Shown one piece after another: positions 20,312-28,449 of a DNA stretch of 64,000 nt. Position 1 is the stretch's first letter, and every line of letters begins with the position of its first letter. Source of the DNA: VRUE01 sp963824705 (GTDB taxonomy: Bacteria > Actinomycetota > Thermoleophilia > Solirubrobacterales > 70-9); the NCBI GenBank assembly GCA_963824705.1, contig CAWGQE010000003.1, forward strand, positions 1,426,001 through 1,490,000, read 5' to 3'. Below the pieces are notes generated by a model. It searched no databases. It saw only the letters and a program-made list of their open reading frames with translations, and was not told the DNA's origin. Position numbers and translations under genes: made by a program.

Positions 20312-20371
20312 GGCTCGCGAGCCTACGCGAAGGCGTGCGCCTGGTTCGGCGACGGATAAGCTGGACCGCGA

Positions 20372-20445
20372 GCGCCCGTAGCTCAGCTGGATAGAGCGCT
20401 TCCCTCCGGAGGAAGAGGCCGCAGGTTCGAATCCTGCCGGGCGCG
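20372..20445 (+). tRNA. tRNA-Arg (anticodon CCG)
   Basis: Full cloverleaf: acceptor GCGCCCG/CGGGCGC, D-arm GCTCAGCTGGATAGAGC, anticodon stem CTTCC/GGAAG around loop CTCCGGA (anticodon CCG, reads CGG), T-arm GCAGGTTCGAATCCTGC, discriminator G. CCA is not encoded. The next ATG is two bases downstream. Confidence 0.97.
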
Positions 20446-20447
20446 TC

Positions 20448-21167
20448 ATGGATTTGAGCTCGAATAGCCGCCCGCCACGGGGGGCGCTGGTAGTGGTGGC
20501 GATCGGGTTGATCGCCACGGTTGCCGCGGCGCTGCTGACGGCGGACGCGTCCGGCGGCAGCTCGGTAGCGATCGAATGGGCGGCGCATGCGCAGCTCCCC
20601 GACTCCCGGCCGGCGACGATCCCCGGTGGCGGCTCGATGCGCCTCCAGGGCGGCGGCCTGCGCGCAAGCGAAGACAACATCGAAGGCGAACGGATCTTCC
20701 GCGTCACCTCTGTCCTGCACATCGATTCCGGCTCTGCCGTCGGACAGGCGCGGGTGCGCTGCCGGATGAGCGGCGGCGGTCGCGGGGCGGAACTCGGCCG
20801 CACCGTCAACAGTCGCGCCGCTTTCCCCCGCTCGAGCGGCGAATACAACCTGACCAAGCAGGGGGTCCCCAAGAGCGTCGGGGTCAGACTGCCGATCCAG
20901 GGAGCCGAATACGCCTCGCTGGAACTGGGTGACGCCTTCGAAGCCTTCACCGAGCTACCGGGCGTCGTCGTCAGCTGGATGCCCCACCGCACCTACTCTC
21001 AGGAATGGCAGTGGGGCCTGCCTGAAGGTCGCCTACATGAACCCCTCGACCTCGCCTTCGCCTCCTTTTGGCGCACCGCCGGAAAGCTCGATGCGCACGT
21101 CTCCTGCACGATCGAGACCGATGCGGGCGAGGCAACGGTCCGCACCGCGGGCGAGCTCAACCAGTAG
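20448..21167 (+). CDS. Membrane-anchored or secreted protein of unknown function
   Basis: 239 residues. A hydrophobic segment near residues 13-32 (GALVVVAIGLIATVAAALL) suggests an N-terminal anchor or signal. The rest is soluble, with two Cys (RCRM and SCTIE) that could form a disulfide outside the cell. I recognise no known domain. The ATG lies two bases after tRNA-Arg and has no Shine-Dalgarno outside the tRNA, so processing of the tRNA 3' end would leave a nearly leaderless mRNA. The 3' end overlaps the convergent SRAP gene by 11 bases. Confidence 0.7.
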   Translation: MDLSSNSRPPRGALVVVAIGLIATVAAALLTADASGGSSVAIEWAAHAQLPDSRPATIPGGGSMRLQGGGLRASEDNIEGERIFRVTSVLHIDSGSAVGQARVRCRMSGGGRGAELGRTVNSRAAFPRSSGEYNLTKQGVPKSVGVRLPIQGAEYASLELGDAFEAFTELPGVVVSWMPHRTYSQEWQWGLPEGRLHEPLDLAFASFWRTAGKLDAHVSCTIETDAGEATVRTAGELNQ

Positions 21168-21957
21168 GGGCGACCAGCAACTCAGGGCCTTCGATCCCTT
21201 TGCCGACCTTGTTCAGCTTCGGGTTGGCGGGAGCGCTATCCATCCGCGAGGCCGGTAGCGGACCGCACATCGCGATCGCGTCCTCGACGCTCAGGTCCGG
21301 ACGCAACCAGGCAGCCTCCGCCTCGGCACTGGGCAGAATCGCCGGCATCCGGTCGTGGACGGGGGCGACGACCTCGTTCGGAGTCGTGGTGACGATCGTG
21401 CAGCTGTAGAGCCACCCGTCCTCGAAACCGCGATCCTCCTCGTTCTCCCACTCCTTGCGGGTACAGATTCCGGCGAAGGCGAAGGGCTCGCCGCCGTCGA
21501 CGGTGAAGCGCCAGGGCTGACGCGGCTGCTTGGGATCCTCTGCCTTCATCCACTCGTAGAAGCCGTCGGCGACGATCAGGCAGCGGTGGCGGAACTTGCC
21601 GACCAGCGGCGAGTAGGCCCGGCTCGAGGTCAGGTTCTCGGCTTTGGCGTTGATCATCCGGTAGCCGACTTTGAGGTCCTTGGCCCAGCGCGGCACGAGG
21701 CCCCAGCGCATCAGCCGGGCCTCGCGCTCACCCTGTGCGGCCTCGTCGGGATCGGGCGAGGAACGCACCGTCAGCACCTCCTGCGTCGGCGCGACATTGA
21801 AGCGGCCGAGGCCCGATTCGGCTTTCTTCGCCCGCTCCTTCGTCGGCGGGGGCGCCTCACCGGACGAGTTCCGCTCCAGCGAGCGTTCCAGCTCAACCTG
21901 GAAGCGATCGGCGATCGTCTTCGTGTCTTTGGCCGTGACCGTGAACCGCCCGCACAT
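21157..21957 (-). CDS. SRAP-domain protein (HMCES/YedK type abasic-site DNA shield)
   Basis: 266 residues starting MCGRFTVTAKD; Cys2 is the residue that, in this family, bonds covalently to abasic sites in single-stranded DNA once Met1 is removed. Other family motifs are RFNVAPTQEV, MRWGLVPRWAKD, INAKAENL, RCLIVADGFYEWMK, FAFAGICTRKEW and VHDRMPAIL with the conserved His. An insertion near residues 30-50 (SSGEAPPPTKERAKKAE) is longer than usual. No SOS box was identified. Confidence 0.93.
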   Translation of the reverse strand: MCGRFTVTAKDTKTIADRFQVELERSLERNSSGEAPPPTKERAKKAESGLGRFNVAPTQEVLTVRSSPDPDEAAQGEREARLMRWGLVPRWAKDLKVGYRMINAKAENLTSSRAYSPLVGKFRHRCLIVADGFYEWMKAEDPKQPRQPWRFTVDGGEPFAFAGICTRKEWENEEDRGFEDGWLYSCTIVTTTPNEVVAPVHDRMPAILPSAEAEAAWLRPDLSVEDAIAMCGPLPASRMDSAPANPKLNKVGKGIEGPELLVAPTG

Positions 21958-21960
21958 GAC

Positions 21961-22959
21961 CTAAACCTTGGCAGGGGCCGTGGCCGGCCGGGCCTTGGGG
22001 TGCTCGCGGTACCACTCGAGCGTCGCCTTCAAGCCGTCCTCGAGCGCGACCTGCGGGCGCCAGCCGGTCAGCTCGCGCAGCTTGGCCGAGTCGACGAACT
22101 GGCGATCGATCTCGCCGTCGGGATTGCCCTGCCCTCGGAAGTCGGGCTCGATCCCGGCCCCGGCCGCGATGGCGATCAGCTCGACCACCTCCCGCACCGA
22201 GTGAGGACGCTCGCCGCCCGCGTTGAAGGCCTCCCCCGCCGCTCCGTCGTCGAGCGCTCCGGCGATCGCCAGGTAGGCAGAGACGGCGTCGTCGACGTGG
22301 AGGAAATCGCGCTCGGGACTGCCGTCGGAGCGGATCACGGGTGCACGGCCGTCGAGGAGGGCGATCACGGTCTCGGGAATCAGCCTGGAGAAGTTGAGAT
22401 CGCCGCCGCCATAGACGTTGGCGAAGCGCGTCACCGCCAGCGGCAAGCCGTAGGCGGTCGCGTAGCTGCGTGCGATCGTGTCCGCCGCGGCCTTGCTGGC
22501 GTCGTAGGGATAGACGGCCCGCAGCGGGAAGTCCTCGCGATAAGGAAGCTCGAGGCTCGACCCGTAGGCCTTGTCGGAGGAGGCGAAGACGACGCCCTCG
22601 ACCGTATGCACGCGGCAGGCCTCGAATACGTTCCAGGCGCCCCGCACGTTGACCTCGAACGTCTCCAGCGGCGAGTCGCGGGCCACACCCACGATCGTCT
22701 GGGCAGCGAGATGGAAGACGAAGTCCGAACCTTCGACCGCAGCCGCTACCGCCTCGGCGTCGCGCAGGTCGGCCTCGACCAGCTCGACCTCGTCGCGGAT
22801 CCCCAGCAGGTCCAAGCCCGAGCGGCGCTCGCCGCCGACGTCGGCAAGGCGCGGTGCCGGCCGATCCAGCACCCGCACCTCCTCGCCGCGCTCCAGCAGC
22901 GCCCGAGCGAGATGCGACCCGACGAAGCCGTGCGCACCGCTGACCAGAGCCCGAGTCAC
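21961..22959 (-). CDS. NAD-dependent epimerase/dehydratase, CDP-glucose 4,6-dehydratase-like
   Basis: 332 residues, extended SDR. The N-terminal GAHGFVGSHLARALL binds NAD; FASSDKAYG and YPYDASKAAAD give the catalytic Ser/Asp-Lys and YxxxK. SSDKAYG is typical of CDP-glucose 4,6-dehydratase (RfbG). The gene overlaps the cytidylyltransferase-like rfbF gene upstream by 4 bases, which fits a pair making CDP-4-keto-6-deoxyglucose. Other 4-epimerase roles cannot be excluded. Confidence 0.8.
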   Translation of the reverse strand: MTRALVSGAHGFVGSHLARALLERGEEVRVLDRPAPRLADVGGERRSGLDLLGIRDEVELVEADLRDAEAVAAAVEGSDFVFHLAAQTIVGVARDSPLETFEVNVRGAWNVFEACRVHTVEGVVFASSDKAYGSSLELPYREDFPLRAVYPYDASKAAADTIARSYATAYGLPLAVTRFANVYGGGDLNFSRLIPETVIALLDGRAPVIRSDGSPERDFLHVDDAVSAYLAIAGALDDGAAGEAFNAGGERPHSVREVVELIAIAAGAGIEPDFRGQGNPDGEIDRQFVDSAKLRELTGWRPQVALEDGLKATLEWYREHPKARPATAPAKV

Positions 22960-23687
22960 CGCACACCCACCTCGGTCAGCGCGCGCCAGGGAGCTTCGCC
23001 GGTCGCCCAGAGGTCGTTGAGCACGACCGCGTCCTTGTAGGTGTCCATGCAGTCCCAGAAGCCTTCATGGCGATGCGCGTGGAGCTGCCGGTCGGCGGCC
23101 AGGGACGAGAGCGGCTCGCGCTCGAGGACGCTCTGCTCATCCAGGTAGCCGAGGGCGCCCGGCTCGAAGCAGAAGAAGCCGCCGTTGATCCAGTGCTCGC
23201 TGCGCGGCTTCTCGGCGAAACCCTCGACCCGGTCTCCCTCCCCCAGCTCGGCGACCCCCCACTGCAGGTGCGGCCGTACTACCGTCATCGTCGCCAGGTC
23301 GCCGTGCGCGGCGTGGAACGAAAGCAGTGCGCCGAGATCGATGTCGGCGACGCCGTCGGCATAGGTTGCGCAGAAGCTTCCGCCCTGGAGGCGATCGGCA
23401 AGGCGCGCCAGTCGCGCCCCGGTCGGCGTATCGACCCCCGTGTCGACACACTCGACGGTGACATCGCCGGGCCACGACTCGGCCACCGCGAACTCCTCCA
23501 CCGCCTCGCCCATGTGGCCGGTGGCCAGCAGGAAGCGCTCGAATCCCTGCGCCGCATAGATCCCGATCACGTGCCAGAGGATCGGCCTGCCACCGATCTC
23601 GACCAGCGCCTTCGGCATCGACTCGGTCCGCTCGCGCAGCCGCGTGCCGCGGCCGCCACAGAGAATGACGACCGGTGGTTTCATCAT
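22956..23687 (-). CDS. rfbF: Sugar nucleotidyltransferase, probable glucose-1-phosphate cytidylyltransferase
   Basis: 243 residues. The signature VVILCGGRGTRLRERTESMPKALVEIGGRPI opens the nucleotidyltransferase fold, quoted here in parts: LCGGRGTRLRE and KALVEIGGRPILWHV. TYADGVADID, GFAEKP, WINGGFFCFEPG and GFWDCMDTYKD fit the RfbF group, which makes CDP-glucose from CTP. It forms an overlapping pair with the dehydratase downstream. No further dideoxysugar genes are nearby, so the final sugar is unknown. Confidence 0.82.
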   Translation of the reverse strand: MMKPPVVILCGGRGTRLRERTESMPKALVEIGGRPILWHVIGIYAAQGFERFLLATGHMGEAVEEFAVAESWPGDVTVECVDTGVDTPTGARLARLADRLQGGSFCATYADGVADIDLGALLSFHAAHGDLATMTVVRPHLQWGVAELGEGDRVEGFAEKPRSEHWINGGFFCFEPGALGYLDEQSVLEREPLSSLAADRQLHAHRHEGFWDCMDTYKDAVVLNDLWATGEAPWRALTEVGVR

Positions 23688-23699
23688 TTGTCGCCTTTT

Positions 23700-23716
23700 T
23701 GACCCTATGGGGTCAT
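23700..23716. other. Short hairpin between the CysO-like gene and rfbF
   Basis: TGACCC and GGGTCA form a 6-bp stem around a four-base loop, beside a run of five T on the plus strand. For minus-strand transcripts the A/T run is on the wrong side for a terminator. It could be an operator or nothing. Confidence 0.3.
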
Positions 23717-23728
23717 CAAGGAGACAGA

Positions 23729-24001
23729 TCAGCCGCCGGCCACGGCTGGGAGGATCGTTACCTCGTCGCCCTCGTTGATCGCCGTCTCCAAGCCCTGCTG
23801 GAAGCGGATGTCCTCGCCGCTGACGTAGACGTTGACGAAGCGACGCAGGTCGCCGTCCTGGGTGATCCGCTCGCGCAGATCTCCATGGGCCTCGAAGAGG
23901 GCATCGAGGGCGTCGCCCACGGTCGAGCCGACCACCTCGACCTCGGCTTCCCCTCCGGTCGCGGCGCGCAGTTGGGTCGGAATCTTCACGGTGACTGCCA
24001 T
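23729..24001 (-). CDS. Ubiquitin-like sulfur carrier protein, CysO/MoaD/ThiS family
   Basis: 90 residues of beta-grasp fold ending ILPAVAGG; the C-terminal Gly-Gly is the site that becomes a thiocarboxylate. RRFVNVYVSGEDIRF and the ending are very close to mycobacterial CysO, which gives sulfur to the cysteine synthase CysM. Here the partner is threonine synthase: the ATG overlaps the thrC stop by one base, and both follow a SAM-I riboswitch. The carrier may therefore serve methionine or homocysteine synthesis rather than cysteine; that is inference. Confidence 0.88.
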   Translation of the reverse strand: MAVTVKIPTQLRAATGGEAEVEVVGSTVGDALDALFEAHGDLRERITQDGDLRRFVNVYVSGEDIRFQQGLETAINEGDEVTILPAVAGG

Positions 24002-25239
24002 CAGGCGACTACCTCCTGCTGGTGTTCGAACGCGGACTCGAAGCTGTCGAGATCGGGGTCGATCTCGTGCATGTGGAAACTATCGCGCGTCGCGTCCAGC
24101 GTCTTCAGGCCCTCGCCGGTGATGTAGACGACGACCCGTTCGCCTGTGCCGATGTCGCCGCGCTCGGCCAGCTTGGCGAGGACGCCGACGGTGACGCCGC
24201 CGGCGGTCTCGGTGAAGATCCCCGTCGTCTCCGCCAGCAGGCGGATGCCGGCGCGGATCTCCTCGTCGGTGACCGAGTCGATCGAGCCGCCGCTGCGCCG
24301 CGCCTGCTCAAGCGCGTAAGGGCCGTCGGCCGGGTCGCCGATCGCCAGGCTCTTGGCGATCGTCTCCGGCTTCTGCGGCTTGCAGACGTCCCAACCTTCG
24401 GCGAAGGCGGTCGCCACCGGGCTGCAACCGAGCGCCTGGGCGCCATTGAAGACGGGTTGCTCGCCTTCGATCAGGCCCAGGTCGGTCCACTCCTGGAAGC
24501 CGCGGGCCACCTTGGTGAAGAGCGAGCCGGAGGCGATCGGGCAGACCACCCGGTCGGGCAGCTCCCAGCCGAGCTGCTCGGCGGTCTCGTAGGCAAGCGT
24601 CTTCGAGCCCTCGGCGTAGTAGGGACGCAGGTTGACGTTGACGAAGGCCCAGGGCCGCGTTTCGGCCAGCTGCGTGCAGAGTCGGTTGACGGCGTCGTAG
24701 TTGCCGCGCACGCCGACCAGGTTGGTGCCGTAGATCGCGGTGGCAAGCAGCTTCTGTTCCTCCAGGTTGGCGGGAACGAGGACGTAGGACTCCAGCCCGG
24801 CGGCAGCGGCGTGGGCGGCGACCGCGTTGGCCAGGTTGCCGGTCGAGGCGCAGGCCACGGTCTCGAAGCCCAGCTCGCGCGCCTTGGCCACCGCGACCGC
24901 AACAACTCTGTCCTTGAACGAGTGGGTCGGGTTGGCGGCGTCGTTCTTGATCCAGATCTCGGCGTCGAGCCCAAGCCGCTCGGCGAGGCGGTCGGCGCGC
25001 AGCAGCGGCGTCAGGCCGGGCTCCAGCGGATCGAGCGGCCTACCGGTGAAGGGCAGGAAGTCGGCGTAACGCCAGATCCCCTGCGAGCCGGCCTGAATCC
25101 GGCGCTTCGCCGCGGTGGCGTCGAGCCCGGCATGGTCATAGGCGACTTCCAGCGGGCCGAAACAGCTCTCACAGGCGTAGCTGGCGCCCAGTTCGTAGGT
25201 CGCCCCGCACTCCTTGCACTTCAAGCTCTCGACTGACAT
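24001..25239 (-). CDS. thrC: Threonine synthase (PLP fold type II) with N-terminal zinc ribbon
   Basis: 412 residues. Residues 1-30 have Cys8, Cys11, Cys23 and Cys26, a rubredoxin-like zinc ribbon found in some threonine synthases. The PLP lysine is Lys109 in PTHSFKDRV, followed by ACASTGNLANAVAAHAAAAG and SGSLFTKVARGF. Threonine synthase converts O-phosphohomoserine to threonine. Upstream is a SAM-I riboswitch and downstream a CysO-like carrier, so it could alternatively replace the phosphate with sulfur to make homocysteine. The Shine-Dalgarno is AAGGAAGAGGAAG-like. Confidence 0.9.
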   Translation of the reverse strand: MSVESLKCKECGATYELGASYACESCFGPLEVAYDHAGLDATAAKRRIQAGSQGIWRYADFLPFTGRPLDPLEPGLTPLLRADRLAERLGLDAEIWIKNDAANPTHSFKDRVVAVAVAKARELGFETVACASTGNLANAVAAHAAAAGLESYVLVPANLEEQKLLATAIYGTNLVGVRGNYDAVNRLCTQLAETRPWAFVNVNLRPYYAEGSKTLAYETAEQLGWELPDRVVCPIASGSLFTKVARGFQEWTDLGLIEGEQPVFNGAQALGCSPVATAFAEGWDVCKPQKPETIAKSLAIGDPADGPYALEQARRSGGSIDSVTDEEIRAGIRLLAETTGIFTETAGGVTVGVLAKLAERGDIGTGERVVVYITGEGLKTLDATRDSFHMHEIDPDLDSFESAFEHQQEVVA

Positions 25240-25264
25240 CCGATCTTCCTCTTCCTTTGCCTAG

Positions 25265-25293
25265 AAAAAAACCTCCGCCTTGTGGGGCAGAGG
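25265..25293 (-). terminator. Riboswitch expression platform: intrinsic terminator before thrC
   Basis: On the minus strand CCTCTGCC and GGCGGAGG form an 8-bp stem with loop CCACAA, followed by seven T. The 5' half can instead pair upstream: GUGGGGAGA, which includes part of the aptamer's closing stem, with UCUGCCCCAC. SAM binding would stabilise the closing stem, free the terminator and switch thrC off. Confidence 0.9.
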
Positions 25294-25311
25294 TCCGATC
25301 GGACGTCTCCC

Positions 25312-25433
25312 CACATCTTCCAGGTCCCGAACTTCCGGGGAAACCTGCTGGAGTTGGCACCTCCCCTCGAACCAATGGCTCGAGGTGGTTGCCGGGGCTT
25401 CTGCGGGCCAGTCCCTCCACCCCTCTAGATGTG
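25312..25433 (-). ncRNA. SAM-I (S-box) riboswitch aptamer
   Basis: The minus strand contains the conserved S-box blocks in order: closing stem CACATCT (5') with AGATGTG (3'), then AGGGGTGGAGGGACTGGCCC, the GAAGCCCCGGCAACC segment, a variable stem loop, and GGAGGTGCCAACTCCAGCAGG-like sequence (core GGTGCCAACTCC). The spacing matches the SAM-I class. It precedes thrC and the CysO-like gene and is followed by a terminator, so it is an OFF switch responding to S-adenosylmethionine. Confidence 0.95.
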
Positions 25434-25450
25434 GCGCTTATGTGCATCTG

Positions 25451-25456
25451 ACTATA
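25451..25456 (-). promoter_or_regulatory. Likely -10 box of the thrC riboswitch transcript
   Basis: The minus strand reads TATAGT just upstream of the aptamer. A possible -35, TTGCTG, is 19 bases further upstream, slightly too far. Transcription would begin near 25444. Confidence 0.45.
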
Positions 25457-25561
25457 GCAACGCCTTTGGCGATGACAGCAATCGTGCTCGCGGCATCGGG
25501 CAGCCGTTTAACCTGCACGTGACAATGCCCGTGAACGCCGACGAGAAGATGAGCCCGAGCG

Positions 25562-26569
25562 ATGCCGAACCTTCCGAAACCACGGCTACGACGGGCTGCC
25601 CGGCGCGAAGCACTCGCTTCGACGGCATCGCAGCCTGAGCCCCAGGCCCCGAACGTCGAGCAGATCGACTCCTCCGGCCTGCGCTGGGTCAATATCGAGC
25701 GCCCAGGTGCGCTCGAGCGCACCTGGCTGGAGGAGAACTTCGACTTCCACGCGCTCGACCTCGAGGATGTGCTCTCGCGCAATCAGCGACCGAAGATCGA
25801 CGTCTACGACGACTACCTCTTTATCGTCCTTCACTTCCCGGTCTTCGACCCCGCGGTCGGCCGCCTCGGCACCGGCGAGCTAGACCTCTTCGTCGGTCCC
25901 GGCTATGTGGTGACGATCCCCAACCAGCCGCTGCAGCCGGTCGAGTACCTCTTCGAGCGCTGCCGGGCCAAGGAGGAGCTGCGCGCGCAACTCTTCTCAC
26001 GCGGATCGGGCTACCTGCTCTATCGCCTCGTCGACGACAGCTTCGACTACTGCTTCCCGATGCTGCGCAAGATCGGCAACAAGCTCGACGCGCTGGAGGA
26101 CGACATCTTCGAGGGCCGCTCGGAGGAGGTCGTGCGCGACATCTCCAACGTCAAGCAGGAGATCATCAACTTCCGCAAGGTGATCCGCCCGCAGCGACCC
26201 GTCCTGCGCGACCTCGAGAAGGTCAAGCAGCGCTACCTGGCCACCGACCTCGACCTGGAGATCTACTTCGACGACATCGTCGACGCCCACGAGCGGATCT
26301 GGGACATGCTGGAGAACTACAAGGAGGTGGTCGACTCGCTGGCCGAGACCAACGAGTCGGTGATCTCACACCGGGTCAACGACATCCTCCGCGTGCTCAC
26401 CTCGATCAGCGTCATCGTCCTGCCGTTGACCCTGATCGCAAGCATCTGGGGAATGAACTCCGGCGTGCCCGGCGAGCAGGACCTCACCGCCTTCTGGATC
26501 ATCGTCGGCGTGATGGCCGCGCTTCTGGTTGGCATGGTCGTCTATTTCCGAAAACGTCGCTGGCTGTAG
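25562..26569 (+). CDS. corA: CorA-family magnesium/divalent metal transporter
   Basis: 335 residues. A long cytoplasmic domain (YDDYLFIVLHFPVFD, then helices with KIGNKLDALEDDIFEG) leads to two C-terminal membrane helices; the family motif GMN is seen as IWGMNSGVPGEQD between them. CorA forms pentameric channels for Mg2+ or Co2+. It starts 106 bases from the thrC -10 box, facing away from it. The first 30 residues are Arg/Ala-rich and the exact start is less sure. Confidence 0.92.
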   Translation: MPNLPKPRLRRAARREALASTASQPEPQAPNVEQIDSSGLRWVNIERPGALERTWLEENFDFHALDLEDVLSRNQRPKIDVYDDYLFIVLHFPVFDPAVGRLGTGELDLFVGPGYVVTIPNQPLQPVEYLFERCRAKEELRAQLFSRGSGYLLYRLVDDSFDYCFPMLRKIGNKLDALEDDIFEGRSEEVVRDISNVKQEIINFRKVIRPQRPVLRDLEKVKQRYLATDLDLEIYFDDIVDAHERIWDMLENYKEVVDSLAETNESVISHRVNDILRVLTSISVIVLPLTLIASIWGMNSGVPGEQDLTAFWIIVGVMAALLVGMVVYFRKRRWL

Positions 26570-26581
26570 CCTGCCGCCCCT

Positions 26582-27070
26582 GTGGCCAACTTTCGGATCT
26601 GGGCGCCCTGGCGCCTCGCCTACGTGAAGGACGCGTCCAAGGACAACGAGGAGGAGTGCATCTTCTGCGCCAAGCCGGCCGCGGATGACGACGCGGCGAA
26701 CCTGATCGTCCATCGCGCTCAGAGCTGCTTCGTGATCCTCAACCTCTTCCCCTATACCAACGGACACCTGATGGTGGCACCGTACGAGCACATCGGCCGC
26801 ATTCAAGATCTGCCCGGCGAGACGGTGGCGGAGATGATGTCGCTGGCGCAGCGGGCGATGAGTCGTCTGGAGGATGTCTACGACCCGCACGGCTACAACG
26901 TCGGCTTCAACCAGGGCCGCGTCGCCGGCGCCGGAGTCGAGCACCACATCCACCTCCACGTCGTCCCCCGCTGGGGCGGCGATACGAATTTCATGCCGGT
27001 TATCGCCGACACCAAAGTGATGCCGCAGACGCTCGAGCAGAGCTTCGAGGCGCTGAAAGGAGCGTTTTGA
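26582..27070 (+). CDS. HIT-domain nucleotide hydrolase/phosphorylase
   Basis: 162 residues from GTG. The start has WAPWRLAYVKD and a CIFC pair, the middle has LNLFPYTNGHLMVAPYEH, and the catalytic triad is HHIHLHVVPRW. The ends resemble the diadenosine tetraphosphate phosphorylase group of Actinobacteria, so Ap4A breakdown is likely but unproven. Its stop overlaps the phosphohexomutase start (TTGA). Confidence 0.88.
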   Translation: MANFRIWAPWRLAYVKDASKDNEEECIFCAKPAADDDAANLIVHRAQSCFVILNLFPYTNGHLMVAPYEHIGRIQDLPGETVAEMMSLAQRAMSRLEDVYDPHGYNVGFNQGRVAGAGVEHHIHLHVVPRWGGDTNFMPVIADTKVMPQTLEQSFEALKGAF

Positions 27071-28449
27071 CGGAATCCGCCCCACTGGCTCCAAGTCAGA
27101 TCTTCAAGGCCTATGACATCCGCGGCCTCTACGGCGAGGAAATGGACCAGACGACGGCGCTTGCCGTCGGCCGTGCATTCGCTCGCGTGCTGGCCCGGCT
27201 GCGCGGCAAGCAGCCGAGCGAGCTGCGGGTCGGGCTCGGCCGCGATATGCGGCTGACCGCGCCCGCGATGGCGGCGGAGCTGCGCGACGGATTGATCTTC
27301 GAGGGTGCGACGGTGCTCGACGCCGGCATGGTCGCCACCGAGATGCTTTACCACCTGGTCGGCTCGCGCGAGCTCGACGGCGGCGCCATGGTGACCGCCT
27401 CCCACAACCCGAAGGCCTACACCGGCGTCAAGCTGGTCCGCGAGGGGGCGCTGGCGCTCTCCGGCGAAGCAGGCATCGACGACGTCCAACGCGAGATCGA
27501 AGCCGGACTCGGCTCCGCCCCGGGCGGCGGCTCCTTCGAGGAGGTCGACGTCTGGGACGAATACCGAAAGCACGCGCTCTCTTTCATCGATCCTGGCGCG
27601 ATCAAGCCGATGAAGGTCGTCGTCGACGGCGGCAACGGCATGGCGGGGCCGATGGTCGGCCCCACCCTGCGCGGCCTCGGGTTGGATCTGGACGAGATGT
27701 ATTTCGAGCCCGACGGGGAGTTCCCCGACCACGAGCCGAACCCCCTGCTGCCGGAGAACCGCAGGCTGATCGAAGACCGGGTGCGCTCGGCCGGCGCCGA
27801 CCTCGGCATCGCCTGGGACGGCGACGCCGACCGCTGCTTCTTCATCGACGGCGAGGGCTCCTTCTGCGACGGCGACTTCGTCTGCGCCCTGCTCGCTCGC
27901 GCCGCACTGAGTCGCAACCCCGGCGCGACGATCCTCTACGACCCTCGCTCCAGCCGCGCGGTGCCGGATCTGGTTGCCGCCGAGGGCGGTCGCTCCGACC
28001 TCTCCCGTGTCGGCCACGCCTTCTTCAAGATCCGCATGCGCGAAGAGAACGCCGTCTTCGGCGGCGAGGTCTCCGGCCACTACTACTTCCGTGACTTCTG
28101 GTGCGCCGACTCCGGCACGATCCCCGCCCTGCTGGTGCTCGAGCTGCTCTCGCGAGACGGGCGCTCGCTGACCGAGCTGATGGCCGAGTTCCGCTCGCGC
28201 TACTTCATCTCCGGCGAGATCAACTCCGAGGTCGCCGATCAGGAGGCGAAAATGGAGGAGATCGCGGAGCGCTACTCCGATGGCGAGATCACCCGCCTCG
28301 ACGGGATATCGATCGACTACCCCGACTGGCACTTCAACGTGCGCCCGTCGAACACCGAGCCGCTGCTCCGCCTCAACCTCGAGTCGCTCGTCTCGCGCGA
28401 GGACATGGAGGCCAAGCGGGATGAGCTGCTGGGACTGATCCGGGCGTGA
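27067..28449 (+). CDS. manB: Phosphomannomutase/phosphoglucomutase
   Basis: 460 residues from TTG. Alpha-D-phosphohexomutase with all four loops: the active serine TASHNPKAYTG near residues 110-120, the Mg site WDGDADRCFFIDG, the sugar loop GGEVSGHYYF and the phosphate loop RPSNTEPLLRLN. It interconverts hexose 6- and 1-phosphates for cell-envelope sugars. Overlaps the genes on both sides, forming a four-gene plus-strand operon. Confidence 0.93.
   Translation: MTESAPLAPSQIFKAYDIRGLYGEEMDQTTALAVGRAFARVLARLRGKQPSELRVGLGRDMRLTAPAMAAELRDGLIFEGATVLDAGMVATEMLYHLVGSRELDGGAMVTASHNPKAYTGVKLVREGALALSGEAGIDDVQREIEAGLGSAPGGGSFEEVDVWDEYRKHALSFIDPGAIKPMKVVVDGGNGMAGPMVGPTLRGLGLDLDEMYFEPDGEFPDHEPNPLLPENRRLIEDRVRSAGADLGIAWDGDADRCFFIDGEGSFCDGDFVCALLARAALSRNPGATILYDPRSSRAVPDLVAAEGGRSDLSRVGHAFFKIRMREENAVFGGEVSGHYYFRDFWCADSGTIPALLVLELLSRDGRSLTELMAEFRSRYFISGEINSEVADQEAKMEEIAERYSDGEITRLDGISIDYPDWHFNVRPSNTEPLLRLNLESLVSREDMEAKRDELLGLIRA

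Noticed and set aside
23700..23716. Terminator after the CysO-like gene
   Set aside because: The A/T run is on the wrong side of the stem for minus-strand transcripts.
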